A DNA stretch of 62,101 nucleotides from Stigmatella aurantiaca. GTDB lineage: Bacteria > Myxococcota > Myxococcia > Myxococcales > Myxococcaceae. The position numbers and the translations under genes are program-made. Shown in pieces: positions 17,017 through 25,058 of the stretch. Each line of letters starts with the position of its first letter. Position 1 is the first letter of the stretch. The notes below the pieces were generated by a model. It was not told where the DNA came from. It saw nothing but the letters and a program-made list of their open reading frames with translations, and searched no databases. The stretch lies in NCBI RefSeq assembly GCF_900109545.1, contig NZ_FOAP01000036.1, forward strand, positions 1-62,101. The letters are read 5' to 3'.

Positions 17017-17691
17017 ATGAGCACCCGCCTCCACTACCCACGCCCTGATGGCCAGGAGGCCCAGGGCAGCCTGGCCCTTCCCTCCTCCGGGACGGGGGGG
17101 CCTTCCGTGGTGGTGCTGCACGAGTGGTGGGGGCTCACCGGGACGGTGGAGCAGGTGACGGACCGGCTCGCGGCCGAGGGCTACCGCGCCCTCGCCGTGG
17201 ACTACTACCGGGGCTACGTCGCCAGTTCCAAGCTGGAGGCGATGCGCAAGCGCATGTCCCTGGACATCCCGGACGTGGTGACCCAGGACGTCCGGGGGGC
17301 GGCGCAGTACCTCAAGGCCTCCGGAGGAAAGACGGCCGTGCTGGGCTTCTCCCTCGGGGGGGCCGTGGCCACGATGGCGGCCTGCCAGGTGCCCGAGTTC
17401 GACGCGGGCATCTCCTTCTACGGCATTCCCCCCGGGAAGAACGCGGACCCGGGGCAGATCCGCATCCCCTTCCAGGCGCACTACGGGCTGTCGGATGACT
17501 GGTACCCCGTGCCGCAGATCGACGCGCTGGAGGCGCGCATGCGCGAGGGCGGGGTGGACGTGGACTTCCACCGCTACGAGGCCAAGCACGGCTTCTTCAG
17601 CACGCACTGGCCCGAGGAGTACGACGCGGCCGCGGCGGAGCAGGCCTGGGGACACCTGCTCCGGTTCCTCGCGGCCCGGCTACGCGGCTGA
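17017..17691 (+). CDS. dienelactone hydrolase-family protein
   Basis: A 224-residue alpha/beta hydrolase of the dienelactone hydrolase family (HEWWGLTG oxyanion region, VDYYRG, catalytic His in KHGFFS). The nucleophile elbow reads GFSLGG, so Ser112 replaces the Cys of classic dienelactone hydrolase (GFCxGG); this points to a general esterase-like activity. There is no signal peptide. Its 3' end overlaps the convergent auaE-like gene by 12 bases. The start ATG has GAAGGACG upstream. Confidence 0.8.
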   Translation: MSTRLHYPRPDGQEAQGSLALPSSGTGGPSVVVLHEWWGLTGTVEQVTDRLAAEGYRALAVDYYRGYVASSKLEAMRKRMSLDIPDVVTQDVRGAAQYLKASGGKTAVLGFSLGGAVATMAACQVPEFDAGISFYGIPPGKNADPGQIRIPFQAHYGLSDDWYPVPQIDALEARMREGGVDVDFHRYEAKHGFFSTHWPEEYDAAAAEQAWGHLLRFLAARLRG

Positions 17692-19173
17692 GCCGGCCAG
17701 CACCTCGATCTTCGAGGGGCAGTAGTGGGGCAGCAGCCGCTCGCGCATGAAGGTGCGCAGCGTGCGCACCGTGGCGTTGCCCGTGGGCACGCCCTCGCGC
17801 AGGCGCACCTTCGCGAGCAGATCGCGGATGCCATCCTCGTCCACCACCACCTGGACCTGGGCCTCCCGCACCGACTCGTGCGAGCGCAGGCACTGTTCGA
17901 TCTCGGAGACCAACGTCTTCTGCCCGGCCACCTTCAGCAGGTCATCGGTCCGGCCGTGGAAGGTATAGGCGCCGCCCGCGTCCCGGCTCAGCAGGTCCCC
18001 GGTCCGCACCCAGCCGTCCACGAAGACGCGGCGGGTGTGCTCCGGGTGGTGCGCATAGCCCACGCCGAGGTGCGGCCCCTTCGCCCACAGCTCGCCCACC
18101 TCGCCCTCGGCCACCGGCTGGCCCTGGGCCGAGAGCAGGCGCACCTCATGGCCCGGCGTGACGGTGCCCAGGGAGCCCGCGGGCGCGCCGTCCAGCTCCG
18201 TGGCGATGTAGATATGGAACATCTCCGTCGAGCCCAGCCCGTTGACGGGCAGCATGCCGAAGGTCTCCTGGAACTTGCGCGCCAGTGGGACGCTCAGCGC
18301 CTCGCCGGCGGAGATGAAGGCCCGCACGCTGGAGACATCGAAGCGCTGGGCGGCCGAGGGCACCTTCAAGATGCCCGCATAGAAGGTGGGCACGCCGAAG
18401 AAGAGCGTGGGGCGCTCGCGCCGCACCAGCTCCATCACCGTCAGCACGTCCGAGCGGCCCGGGTGCAGCAGCGCGCACGCGCCGGCCGCCAGCGGGAACA
18501 CCAGCGAGTTGGCGAAGCCGTAACCGAAGTACAGCTTGGCGATGGAGAAGACGAGATCGTCCTCGCGCAGGTGCAGCCTCGCGCGCGCGAAGGGCTCCAC
18601 CGCCGCGGCCAGCCCGCCGTGGGCGTGCACCACCGCCAGCTCCGTGCCGTCCGCCCCGTGGGTGTACTGCCAGCACGCGGGGTGGGTGCCCTCGACGGCC
18701 TCCACCGGGTCGCGCGGGGGCATGACGGCGATCGCCTCCTCCAGCCGGGGGAGGCCTCCCGTCTCGCCCTCGCCCTGGAACCAGAGGCTGCGCAGCGAGG
18801 CGGGCCGCTCCGTCCAGGAGGCCAGCGCCGGGGCGCTGATGGAGGACACGACGACCACCGGCGCCGCCGTGTCCTGGCACAGGAAGCGCAGCTTGGCCGC
18901 GGGCGAGAGCTGGTTGGCCACGACCGCCACCGCCCCCAACCGGAAGGCCCCGAGCACCAGGGCGATGATCTCCACGCTGTCCCCGGCCAGGCAGAGCACG
19001 CGCTCGCCCCGGCGGACCCCCGCCTCGTGCAGCAGCCCGGCGGCCCGGGCCGAGAGGCGCTCCAGCTCGGCGTAGGTATAGGTCCGCCCAGACTGGCGGT
19101 ACGCGGGCCGCTCTCCCCTGCCCGCCTCCAGGTGCCGCGTCAGCAGGAACGTGAAGACGTTGGCTCCGCTCAC
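17680..19173 (-). CDS. auaE: AuaE-like anthraniloyl transferase of the acyl-adenylating superfamily
   Basis: A 497-residue member of the acyl-CoA ligase superfamily, close in layout to benzoate-CoA ligases. The ATP-binding loop, normally SSGTTGxPKG, reads THGADGTELAV (about residues 171-181), and the C-terminal PKTxxGKI motif with its catalytic Lys is absent (the end reads LPHYCPSKIEVLAG). It should not adenylate. In aurachin biosynthesis AuaE is known to move anthranilate from CoA to the carrier protein AuaB, which fits this loss. The GTG start overlaps the auaD-like stop by four bases (GTGA, 19170-19173). It is the last gene of auaA-E. The gene name rests on the whole cluster; experimental work in Stigmatella is the basis for function. 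Confidence 0.8.
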   Translation of the reverse strand: MSGANVFTFLLTRHLEAGRGERPAYRQSGRTYTYAELERLSARAAGLLHEAGVRRGERVLCLAGDSVEIIALVLGAFRLGAVAVVANQLSPAAKLRFLCQDTAAPVVVVSSISAPALASWTERPASLRSLWFQGEGETGGLPRLEEAIAVMPPRDPVEAVEGTHPACWQYTHGADGTELAVVHAHGGLAAAVEPFARARLHLREDDLVFSIAKLYFGYGFANSLVFPLAAGACALLHPGRSDVLTVMELVRRERPTLFFGVPTFYAGILKVPSAAQRFDVSSVRAFISAGEALSVPLARKFQETFGMLPVNGLGSTEMFHIYIATELDGAPAGSLGTVTPGHEVRLLSAQGQPVAEGEVGELWAKGPHLGVGYAHHPEHTRRVFVDGWVRTGDLLSRDAGGAYTFHGRTDDLLKVAGQKTLVSEIEQCLRSHESVREAQVQVVVDEDGIRDLLAKVRLREGVPTGNATVRTLRTFMRERLLPHYCPSKIEVLAGSAA

Positions 19174-20393
19174 CCCTCGGCTCCCCGCAGGATGAGGGTC
19201 GAGGAGCGGCCGGACGGATCCAGCACGTGCACCAGGGCCCGCTGGTAGGTGCCCGCGAGCGGCTCCTTCGGAATCCGCATGCGGGGCAGCGCGGGGTCCA
19301 CGCTCTCGGTGCCCGCCGTGGGCGGCAGCACGCCCTCGGCCAGCGTCTGCACGGCCGCGAGCGCCTGCAGCGCGCCGCTGGCCCCATCCCACTCGCCCGC
19401 GGTGCCCTTGACGGCGCACAGCGGCGTCTCGCTCAAGGCCGGCCCGAACACCTCGCCCAGGGCCTGCGCCTCCGCGGCATCCGTCTCCACACTGCCCGCG
19501 GCGGAGGAGAAGATGGCGCCGATGCCCTTGGCCTCGATGCCCTCGCGGCTGAGCGCGCCCTTGAGGGAGCGCACGCCGGCGGCGGCCACGCTCGCGCCCC
19601 GGATCGCCGGCTCGAACGCGGTGGACCAGGCGCCCACCGTGGCCAGAATCTTGGCGCCGCGCGCCTGGGCGTTCTCGCGCGTCTCCAGCAGCAACACCAC
19701 CGCCCCCTCTCCGGGGACGGGCCGGCCGCGCTGGGCGTCATACGGCCGGGGAGGCCCCGAGGGGACCTGGCCGTCGGCGTGGAGGGCATCGGCCGCCGCG
19801 TAGCTGAACGTCTCGATGCCGCCCGCGAGGATGAACCGCGCCCGGCCCTTGCGGATGAAGTCCGCGCCCTGGGAGATGGCATCCAGCGAGGCCGCCGTCC
19901 GGCTGGACAGCGTCATGTTGGCCGCCTGCAGCTTCAGCCGGATGGAGCCGTGAGAGGCCGGCGCGTTGAAGCCCGTGTTCGGACCGCGCGTGGCGCTGAC
20001 CCGGTGCATGCCCCACACGAGGCTCTCGATGTGGTAGCGCAGGTACTCGTCCAGGCCCCCGCGCACCGTGCCCGCGAACAGGCCGATGTGGGTCGGGTCC
20101 AGGTGGGCGGAGTCGACCCCGGCCTCGCGCAGGGCGAGCTGGGCCGCGGCGATGAAGAGCTGGGACTCGGGGTTGACCGCCCGGAGCCCCTTCTTGCCCA
20201 GCACCGTGCTGGCCGCGGACTCGGCCACCCGGGCCGAGAGGAAGGGCTCCAGCGGGGGCATTGCATCCATCGTGGGAGCCGACGAGGCGAAGGCCGTCCG
20301 CCGCTCCAGAAGCGCCTGGCGCACCGCCGCCGCCCCCACGCCGAACGGCGTGATGGCCCCCAGCCCCGTGATGACCACGTCTGATCCGCTCAC
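19170..20393 (-). CDS. auaD: AuaD-like ketosynthase beta subunit (chain-length factor type)
   Basis: A 407-residue ketosynthase-fold protein whose active site is lost. The position of the catalytic Cys (TACxxG in the partner) aligns with Thr166 in SSRTAASLDAIS; the first His (HGTGT) is replaced in SSAAGSVETDAAEA; the second (MLGHSQGA) is Glu in GTAGEWDGASG. It fits a KS-beta/chain-length factor that pairs with KS-alpha encoded immediately upstream. I chose the GTG at 20393, with GAGGGG six bases before it. The stop overlaps the auaE start. Role: heterodimer that extends an anthraniloyl starter by two malonyl units. Confidence 0.85.
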   Translation of the reverse strand: MSGSDVVITGLGAITPFGVGAAAVRQALLERRTAFASSAPTMDAMPPLEPFLSARVAESAASTVLGKKGLRAVNPESQLFIAAAQLALREAGVDSAHLDPTHIGLFAGTVRGGLDEYLRYHIESLVWGMHRVSATRGPNTGFNAPASHGSIRLKLQAANMTLSSRTAASLDAISQGADFIRKGRARFILAGGIETFSYAAADALHADGQVPSGPPRPYDAQRGRPVPGEGAVVLLLETRENAQARGAKILATVGAWSTAFEPAIRGASVAAAGVRSLKGALSREGIEAKGIGAIFSSAAGSVETDAAEAQALGEVFGPALSETPLCAVKGTAGEWDGASGALQALAAVQTLAEGVLPPTAGTESVDPALPRMRIPKEPLAGTYQRALVHVLDPSGRSSTLILRGAEG

Positions 20394-20403
20394 AACAGCC
20401 CCC

Positions 20404-21624
20404 TCACTGACCGAAGACGACGCAAGAAATGTTGCCGCCAAAGCCGAACGCGTTGTTCATCGCCACCTGCACGCGGTGCTTGCGGGCCTGGTTGGGCACC
20501 ACATCGAGCGCCTGGCACTCGGGGTCCGCCTCCGTGAAGTTCACGGTCGGCGGCACCACGCCGTCGCGCATCGCCATCAGGCACGCCACCGACTCGATGG
20601 CGCTCGCGGCGCCCTGGGAGTGCCCCAGCATCGACTTGATGGACGAGACGGGCAGCGAGTCCGTGTGGCTGCCGAACAGGTCCCGGATGGCCCGGGCCTC
20701 GGTCGGATCATTGGTCGGCGTTCCCGTCCCGTGCGCGGAGACGTAGTGCACGTCCTTCGGGGACAGCCCGCTCTCGCGCAGCGCCGACGCCATGGCGAGC
20801 CGCGCGCCGAGCCCCTCGGGGTGCGGGTGCGTCATGTCGTGGGCATCCGCGAAGTTCCCGTGCCCGAGCACCCGTCCATAGATGTGCGCGCCGCGTGCCC
20901 GGGCGTGCTCCTCGGCCTCGAGCACCAGCACCGCCGCGCCCTCGGAGAGGATGAGCCCGCGCCGGTTCTTGTCGAACGGGCGCACCACGTCGGTGGACAT
21001 CGCGTCGAACAGCGAGAACATCATGAGCATCGCGGGCGACAGCTCGTCCACGCCCCCCGCGAGCATCAGGTCGGCATGGCCGTCCTGGATGAGGTCCATC
21101 GCGCAGCCGATGGCGCTGTTGCCCGCGGCGCAGGCCGTGGGAATCACCAGCGACGGCCCGCGCAGCCCCAGCTCGCTGGCGGGCACCTCGCTCACCAGCG
21201 CCACGTCATGGGCGCGCAGCGACACGGGCTTGCGGCCCTCGGGCTGCTTGTGGCCCTGGCCATACGGCGCCTCCAGGCCCGGGCGGTTGGCAACCACCAC
21301 GCCCATCACCACACCGGCGCGCTCGGAGACTCCCTCCAGCGAACCCGCGCTCAGCTTCGCGTCCTCGACGGCCATGCGCGAGGCCGACATGGCGAGCCGC
21401 GTCCCGCGCTGGTGCGGCGCCGGGTCCAGGTGCCGGAAGGCCTTCGTGTCATCGAAGTTCTTGATTTCGCCTGCGCGGTCACTGCGCAGCCCCTCGGGGG
21501 AGAACCGGGTGAGCTTGCCCGTCCCCACTTCGCCGCGGCAGACCGCGGACCAGAAGGCGTCGACACCCACCCCCACGGAGGTGATGACGCTCACCCCCGT
21601 GACGACGACATTCCGCTTGCTCAT
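20404..21624 (-). CDS. auaC: AuaC-like ketosynthase alpha subunit
   Basis: A 406-residue FabF-type type II ketosynthase with an intact catalytic triad: C165 in PTACAAG, H298 in SAHGTGT and H335 in SMLGHSQGA, plus the conserved Lys in SSIKSM. With the carrier protein encoded just upstream (four-base overlap, 21621-21624) and the dead KS-beta just downstream (10-base gap), it forms a minimal type II polyketide synthase. No ketoreductase or dehydratase is present in the cluster, which suits a route in which the short poly-beta-keto chain cyclises onto the anthranilate amino group. Confidence 0.87.
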   Translation of the reverse strand: MSKRNVVVTGVSVITSVGVGVDAFWSAVCRGEVGTGKLTRFSPEGLRSDRAGEIKNFDDTKAFRHLDPAPHQRGTRLAMSASRMAVEDAKLSAGSLEGVSERAGVVMGVVVANRPGLEAPYGQGHKQPEGRKPVSLRAHDVALVSEVPASELGLRGPSLVIPTACAAGNSAIGCAMDLIQDGHADLMLAGGVDELSPAMLMMFSLFDAMSTDVVRPFDKNRRGLILSEGAAVLVLEAEEHARARGAHIYGRVLGHGNFADAHDMTHPHPEGLGARLAMASALRESGLSPKDVHYVSAHGTGTPTNDPTEARAIRDLFGSHTDSLPVSSIKSMLGHSQGAASAIESVACLMAMRDGVVPPTVNFTEADPECQALDVVPNQARKHRVQVAMNNAFGFGGNISCVVFGQ

Positions 21625-21875
21625 GAAGCCTTCCTGCGGACGAACGTCTCCACCACCCCCACCACCTCGTCCAGGTTCTGGGCGACTTCGATCTCCTCGG
21701 GGACGAACTGAAGCCCGAAGCCGCGCTCGAGCATCACGATGAACTCCAGCCGCATGACCGAGGTGGCCCCCAGCTCATCGATGATGTGCTTGTCGCCCTG
21801 GAGCTCCTCGGGCTCCAGCTCGAAGACCTCGCCAGCGATCTGCATCACCTTGGAACGAATCTCATCACGTGTCAT
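21621..21875 (-). CDS. auaB: AuaB-like acyl carrier protein
   Basis: An 84-residue acyl carrier protein. The phosphopantetheine-bearing Ser is S39 in DELGATSVMRLEF, where the usual DSL reads TSV, a variant that keeps the Ser. Helical pattern and acidic composition are typical. It is the first gene of the type II polyketide set and follows auaA after a 65-base gap; its stop overlaps the KS-alpha start. It should carry anthranilate and then the diketide-extended intermediate. Confidence 0.87.
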   Translation of the reverse strand: MTRDEIRSKVMQIAGEVFELEPEELQGDKHIIDELGATSVMRLEFIVMLERGFGLQFVPEEIEVAQNLDEVVGVVETFVRRKAS

Positions 21876-21940
21876 GACGGTGTGCGCCTTCTTCTAGAAT
21901 GAGGGAACTTCAGTCAAGGCTTCCTTCGGCTCGCCCGGAC

Positions 21941-22960
21941 TCACGAAGCGACGAAGACCCGCGAGAGGATCCGGCTGACATCCTCCACCTGATCCGCCCG
22001 CAGCCCCACGGCCCAGTGCAGCTTGCGCGTGGCCAGCACCCAGAACAGCGTGCAGCCGCCGAGCACCAGCGCGTTGTGCACGGTGGGCTGCACGAGCCAG
22101 AGGATGCCCATCAGGAACACATACCAGAACTGGTACGTCCACTCGCGCACCGTCGTCCGCTCGTGGGGCTCGCGCGCCCCGCGCACCAGCGAGGCGAAGA
22201 GCAGCGAGATGGGGGCGAACACCACGAGCGCCAGGAACCGCGGCTCCGCCGCGCCGGAGGCCACCAGCCCCGCGATGAAGAGGTAGGGGCTGCCCAGGAG
22301 CAGCAGCAGCCGCGCCGCCGAGCGCCGGCTGGCCACATCCACGAAGAAGCTCCGGTAGCCGCGCTTCGCATCGCCCTCCACGTCGGTGATGTCCTTGATG
22401 CCCGACAGCGAGAAGACGAACACCAGCATCGCCAGGATGGGCAGCGGCACGCTCTTGAACTCGCCGTAGATCATCCACCCGCAGAGGAACGGCAGGATGA
22501 AGGTGCCGCACAGCGCCACCAGCACCCCGAGCCGCCGCGCCTTGAAGCGCAGGCCCACCGAGTAGTTCCACATCACCAGCCACGAGACGAGCTGCACCGC
22601 GAACAGCTCCGGGCGCCGCCACTCGGCGAACCACGCCAGGTAGAAGGCCAGCACCAGCGCGTTCAGCCCGATGGCCGCCCGGCGGATGGTGTCGTACCCC
22701 ACCTGCTCGCACAGCAGCGTCCGCTCCTGGCGGTTCACCGCGTCCTCGATGCGGTCCGCGTAGCGGTTGGTCAGCTCGATGGCCAGGCACTTCACCATCC
22801 ACAGCGGCACGGAGATCGCCAGCCAGGGCACGGGGTCGTGCCCCGTGGCGGCAATCGCCGTGGAGAAGGCCGCCAGATAGAAGGCCGTGAACCGGATGCT
22901 GCCCACTTGGAGCAGGGTCACAACGCGCGTGGGGAATGTCGCTGATTGCACAAATCCCAT
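21941..22960 (-). CDS. auaA: AuaA-like membrane prenyltransferase (UbiA family)
   Basis: A 339-residue integral membrane prenyltransferase with about eight hydrophobic segments. The two Asp-rich motifs that bind diphosphate through magnesium are present: N65-x3-D69-x3-D73 (NRYADRIED) and D190-x2-D193-x3-D197 (KDITDVEGD). In aurachin biosynthesis AuaA attaches farnesyl to 2-methyl-4-hydroxyquinoline to give aurachin D. The ATG at 22960 has no strong ribosome site; a GTG about 13 codons in would shorten the protein to about 326 residues, the length I recall for the described AuaA. It heads the minus-strand operon and is divergent from the TetR gene. Confidence 0.85.
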   Translation of the reverse strand: MGFVQSATFPTRVVTLLQVGSIRFTAFYLAAFSTAIAATGHDPVPWLAISVPLWMVKCLAIELTNRYADRIEDAVNRQERTLLCEQVGYDTIRRAAIGLNALVLAFYLAWFAEWRRPELFAVQLVSWLVMWNYSVGLRFKARRLGVLVALCGTFILPFLCGWMIYGEFKSVPLPILAMLVFVFSLSGIKDITDVEGDAKRGYRSFFVDVASRRSAARLLLLLGSPYLFIAGLVASGAAEPRFLALVVFAPISLLFASLVRGAREPHERTTVREWTYQFWYVFLMGILWLVQPTVHNALVLGGCTLFWVLATRKLHWAVGLRADQVEDVSRILSRVFVAS

Positions 22961-23082
22961 AAGATACGGAAAATTCTTTCTGGGTTCAAACTGCGGCTAA
23001 ACCCGGTTGTCCCTCCTCTCCGGGTTCTTATCACGAACATCAGAACCCCCACCCCCGGCCGCCGGGGGTCGGCTTGTGAACT

Positions 23083-23090
23083 GAACGTTC
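23083..23090. promoter_or_regulatory. TetR-type palindrome, copy 1
   Basis: GAACGTTC, extended to TGAACGTTCGTTA, lies 20 bases before the TetR start and in the space shared with the divergent auaA operon. The same palindrome recurs at 23738. Perfect palindromes of this AACGTTCGTT type are typical TetR-family operators. Binding would affect the TetR gene and possibly auaA. Confidence 0.6.
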
Positions 23091-23110
23091 GTTAGGCTAA
23101 ACAGCGGCCC

Positions 23111-23734
23111 ATGGCGCAAGCGGTGCGAAAAGACGAGGTCCGAAACACCCGGCGCGCCATCCTGGACGCGGCCTTGGACCTGTTCTCGGTCCATGGCTAC
23201 GCGGGCACGTCCATCCGGCAGATCGCCCGCGCCGTGGAGGTGCGGGAAAGTGCGCTCTACCACCACTTCCCGTCCAAGGCGGCCATCTTCGAGGCGCTGC
23301 TGCACGAGTACGGCCCGGGGAAAACCGAGCGCCTGAGCCAGCTGGACCTGGACGCGGCGCTGGTGGGCGGCGTCCAGGCCTGCCTGCGCACCATGGCCGT
23401 GGAACTCTTCGAGGAGTGGGCCCTGCCGCGCGAGCAGAAGTTCGCCCGGCTGATGATGTCCGAGGCCCCGCGGCTGAGCACCGCGGGCATCGTCCACCCG
23501 GCCGCCATCCTGGGCCAGTCGCACACCCACATGGTGCACTTCCTGGAGGAGCTGGTGCGCCGCCAGCTCATCCGCCCCGGGGATTTGGACCTCTACGCCC
23601 TGGAGTTCATGGGGCCGCTCATCATGCTGCGCCAGATGTACCTGATGATGTCCTGGGGCCTGACGGACATGCGGGTCCTGAAAAACCAGGTTGAACAACA
23701 CGTCCACCATTTCTGTCAGTCGGTGAAACTATGA
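23111..23734 (+). CDS. TetR-family transcriptional regulator
   Basis: A 207-residue TetR regulator. The N-terminal helix-turn-helix is clear (DLFSVHGYAGTSIRQIARAVEVRESALYHHF spans about residues 23-53, split here by its helices: IRQIARAVEV and ALYHHFPSK). The C-terminal ligand domain is hydrophobic and Met-rich at its end, as in regulators that sense small lipophilic molecules. Palindromes flank the gene at 23083 and 23738, so it probably represses itself and the transporter genes downstream. Position between the two halves of the aurachin genes makes a quinoline the likely ligand, by inference. Confidence 0.85.
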   Translation: MAQAVRKDEVRNTRRAILDAALDLFSVHGYAGTSIRQIARAVEVRESALYHHFPSKAAIFEALLHEYGPGKTERLSQLDLDAALVGGVQACLRTMAVELFEEWALPREQKFARLMMSEAPRLSTAGIVHPAAILGQSHTHMVHFLEELVRRQLIRPGDLDLYALEFMGPLIMLRQMYLMMSWGLTDMRVLKNQVEQHVHHFCQSVKL

Positions 23735-23736
23735 AA

Positions 23737-23746
23737 CGAACGTTCG
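23737..23746. promoter_or_regulatory. TetR-type palindrome, copy 2
   Basis: CGAACGTTCG is a perfect ten-base palindrome three bases after the TetR stop and about 17 bases before the first permease start. It shares the GAACGTTC core with the copy at 23083. Its place suggests an operator for a separate promoter of the transporter operon. Confidence 0.6.
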
Positions 23747-23762
23747 CTCAGTGGAGGGGCCG

Positions 23763-25058
23763 GTGAAGCTCATCACACTCGCCGCCCGCAACCTCACGCG
23801 CAACCGGCGCCGGACCGCGATCTCGCTCGCCGCCCTCGTCCTGGGTGTGTGTGTGATGGTGCTCCTGCGCGCCTACATCAACGGCCAGCAGCGCGTCACC
23901 CAGGATGGGGTGGTGGAGGGCAACCTCGGGGCCGTCGTCATCAACAAGAAGGGCTACCAGGCCAACGTCCAGAGCTCGCCGCTGACGCTGGACATGGCGG
24001 ACTCGGAGGAGCTGCGCAAGCGCATCGCCTCCGTGGAGGGCGTCAAGGCGCTCACCGCGCGCATCGCCTTTGGCGCCATGCTCTCCATGCCGGACACGCA
24101 GGCCGAGGGCCAGCCGCCCCCCGCCTCCGAGGAGGACGAGGGCGCGGGCAAGACGACCTTCCTTTATATGACGGCGTTCGATCCGAAGCTGGAGGCGCAG
24201 GTGACGCCCCGCCGGATGGACTGGCTGGGCACCGGCAGCTTCCTGTCCAGCGTGGACGCCTCCGAGATGATGCTCAACGCGGACATGGCGCGCAGCCTGG
24301 GCACCCAGGTGATGAGCCTCCAGTCGCCGCCGCCCGAGGACCAGTGGCCCGCGCTGCTGGCCAGCGACCGCGACGGCGTGCTCAACGGCGAGGGCGTGAA
24401 GCTCTCCGGCACGCTGGTGAGCGCCACGCCGGGAGACCGGCGCCTGGGCTACCTGCCGCTGGCCACCGCGCAGCGCCTGCTGCGCATGGAGGGGCGCGTG
24501 ACGGAGTACGCCCTGGCGCTGAACCGGCTGGAGGATGCGCCCCGGGTGCGCGATGCGCTCAAGGCCCAGCTCGGCGCGGACTACGAGGTGCACACGTGGG
24601 ATGAGGTGCAGCCCTACGTGGCGGAGCTGCTCAAGCAGGAGGATTCCCTCTTCGGCATCATCATCTTCATCTTCCTGTTCGTGGTGCTGCTGGGCGTGGT
24701 CAACGTGATGCTGATGAACGTGCTCGAGCGGGTGCGGGAGATTGGCACCATGCTGGCGGTGGGCATGCGCCGGCGCCACATCATCTCGCTCTTCCTGATG
24801 GAGGGCGCGGTGCTGGGCCTGCTGGGCGGCGTCATCGGCGCGCTCGTGGGCTACGCGCTCACGCTCTGGCTGAACCAGAAGGGCATCCGCATCCCCGCTC
24901 CTGGCGCCAGCGTGGACAGCATCATCCGGCCCGTCATTCCGCTGACCTACCTCGTCCGGGCCACCGTGGTGGCCATCGTGGGCGCGTCGCTGGCGGCCCT
25001 GTGGCCCGCCTACCGCGCGTCCCGGCTCCGTCCCGTGGAGGCTTTGAGCACCTCATGA
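23763..25058 (+). CDS. ABC transporter permease, LolC/FtsX type (1)
   Basis: A 431-residue permease of the LolCE/MacB (FtsX) family: an N-terminal membrane segment (about residues 20-40), a periplasmic domain of about 230 residues, and three C-terminal membrane segments (from about 290, with FGIIIFIFLFVVLLGVVNVM, then EIGTMLAVGMRRRHI, the coupling region). I chose the GTG at 23763 because GGAGGGG lies just ahead; a GTG 12 bases upstream is possible. Its end overlaps the next permease start by four bases. It should form a heterodimer with that protein and use the ATPase encoded at 28561. Confidence 0.85.
   Translation: MKLITLAARNLTRNRRRTAISLAALVLGVCVMVLLRAYINGQQRVTQDGVVEGNLGAVVINKKGYQANVQSSPLTLDMADSEELRKRIASVEGVKALTARIAFGAMLSMPDTQAEGQPPPASEEDEGAGKTTFLYMTAFDPKLEAQVTPRRMDWLGTGSFLSSVDASEMMLNADMARSLGTQVMSLQSPPPEDQWPALLASDRDGVLNGEGVKLSGTLVSATPGDRRLGYLPLATAQRLLRMEGRVTEYALALNRLEDAPRVRDALKAQLGADYEVHTWDEVQPYVAELLKQEDSLFGIIIFIFLFVVLLGVVNVMLMNVLERVREIGTMLAVGMRRRHIISLFLMEGAVLGLLGGVIGALVGYALTLWLNQKGIRIPAPGASVDSIIRPVIPLTYLVRATVVAIVGASLAALWPAYRASRLRPVEALSTS

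Noticed and set aside
15438-17024. 528-codon minus-strand frame extending through the GH43-like gene
   Set aside because: Only its last 97 codons (from ATG 15731) look like a protein; the rest is antisense to the GH43-like gene.
17725-19248. 507-codon plus-strand frame opposite the auaE-like gene
   Set aside because: Gln/His/Arg-rich shadow of a gene with clear superfamily structure on the other strand.
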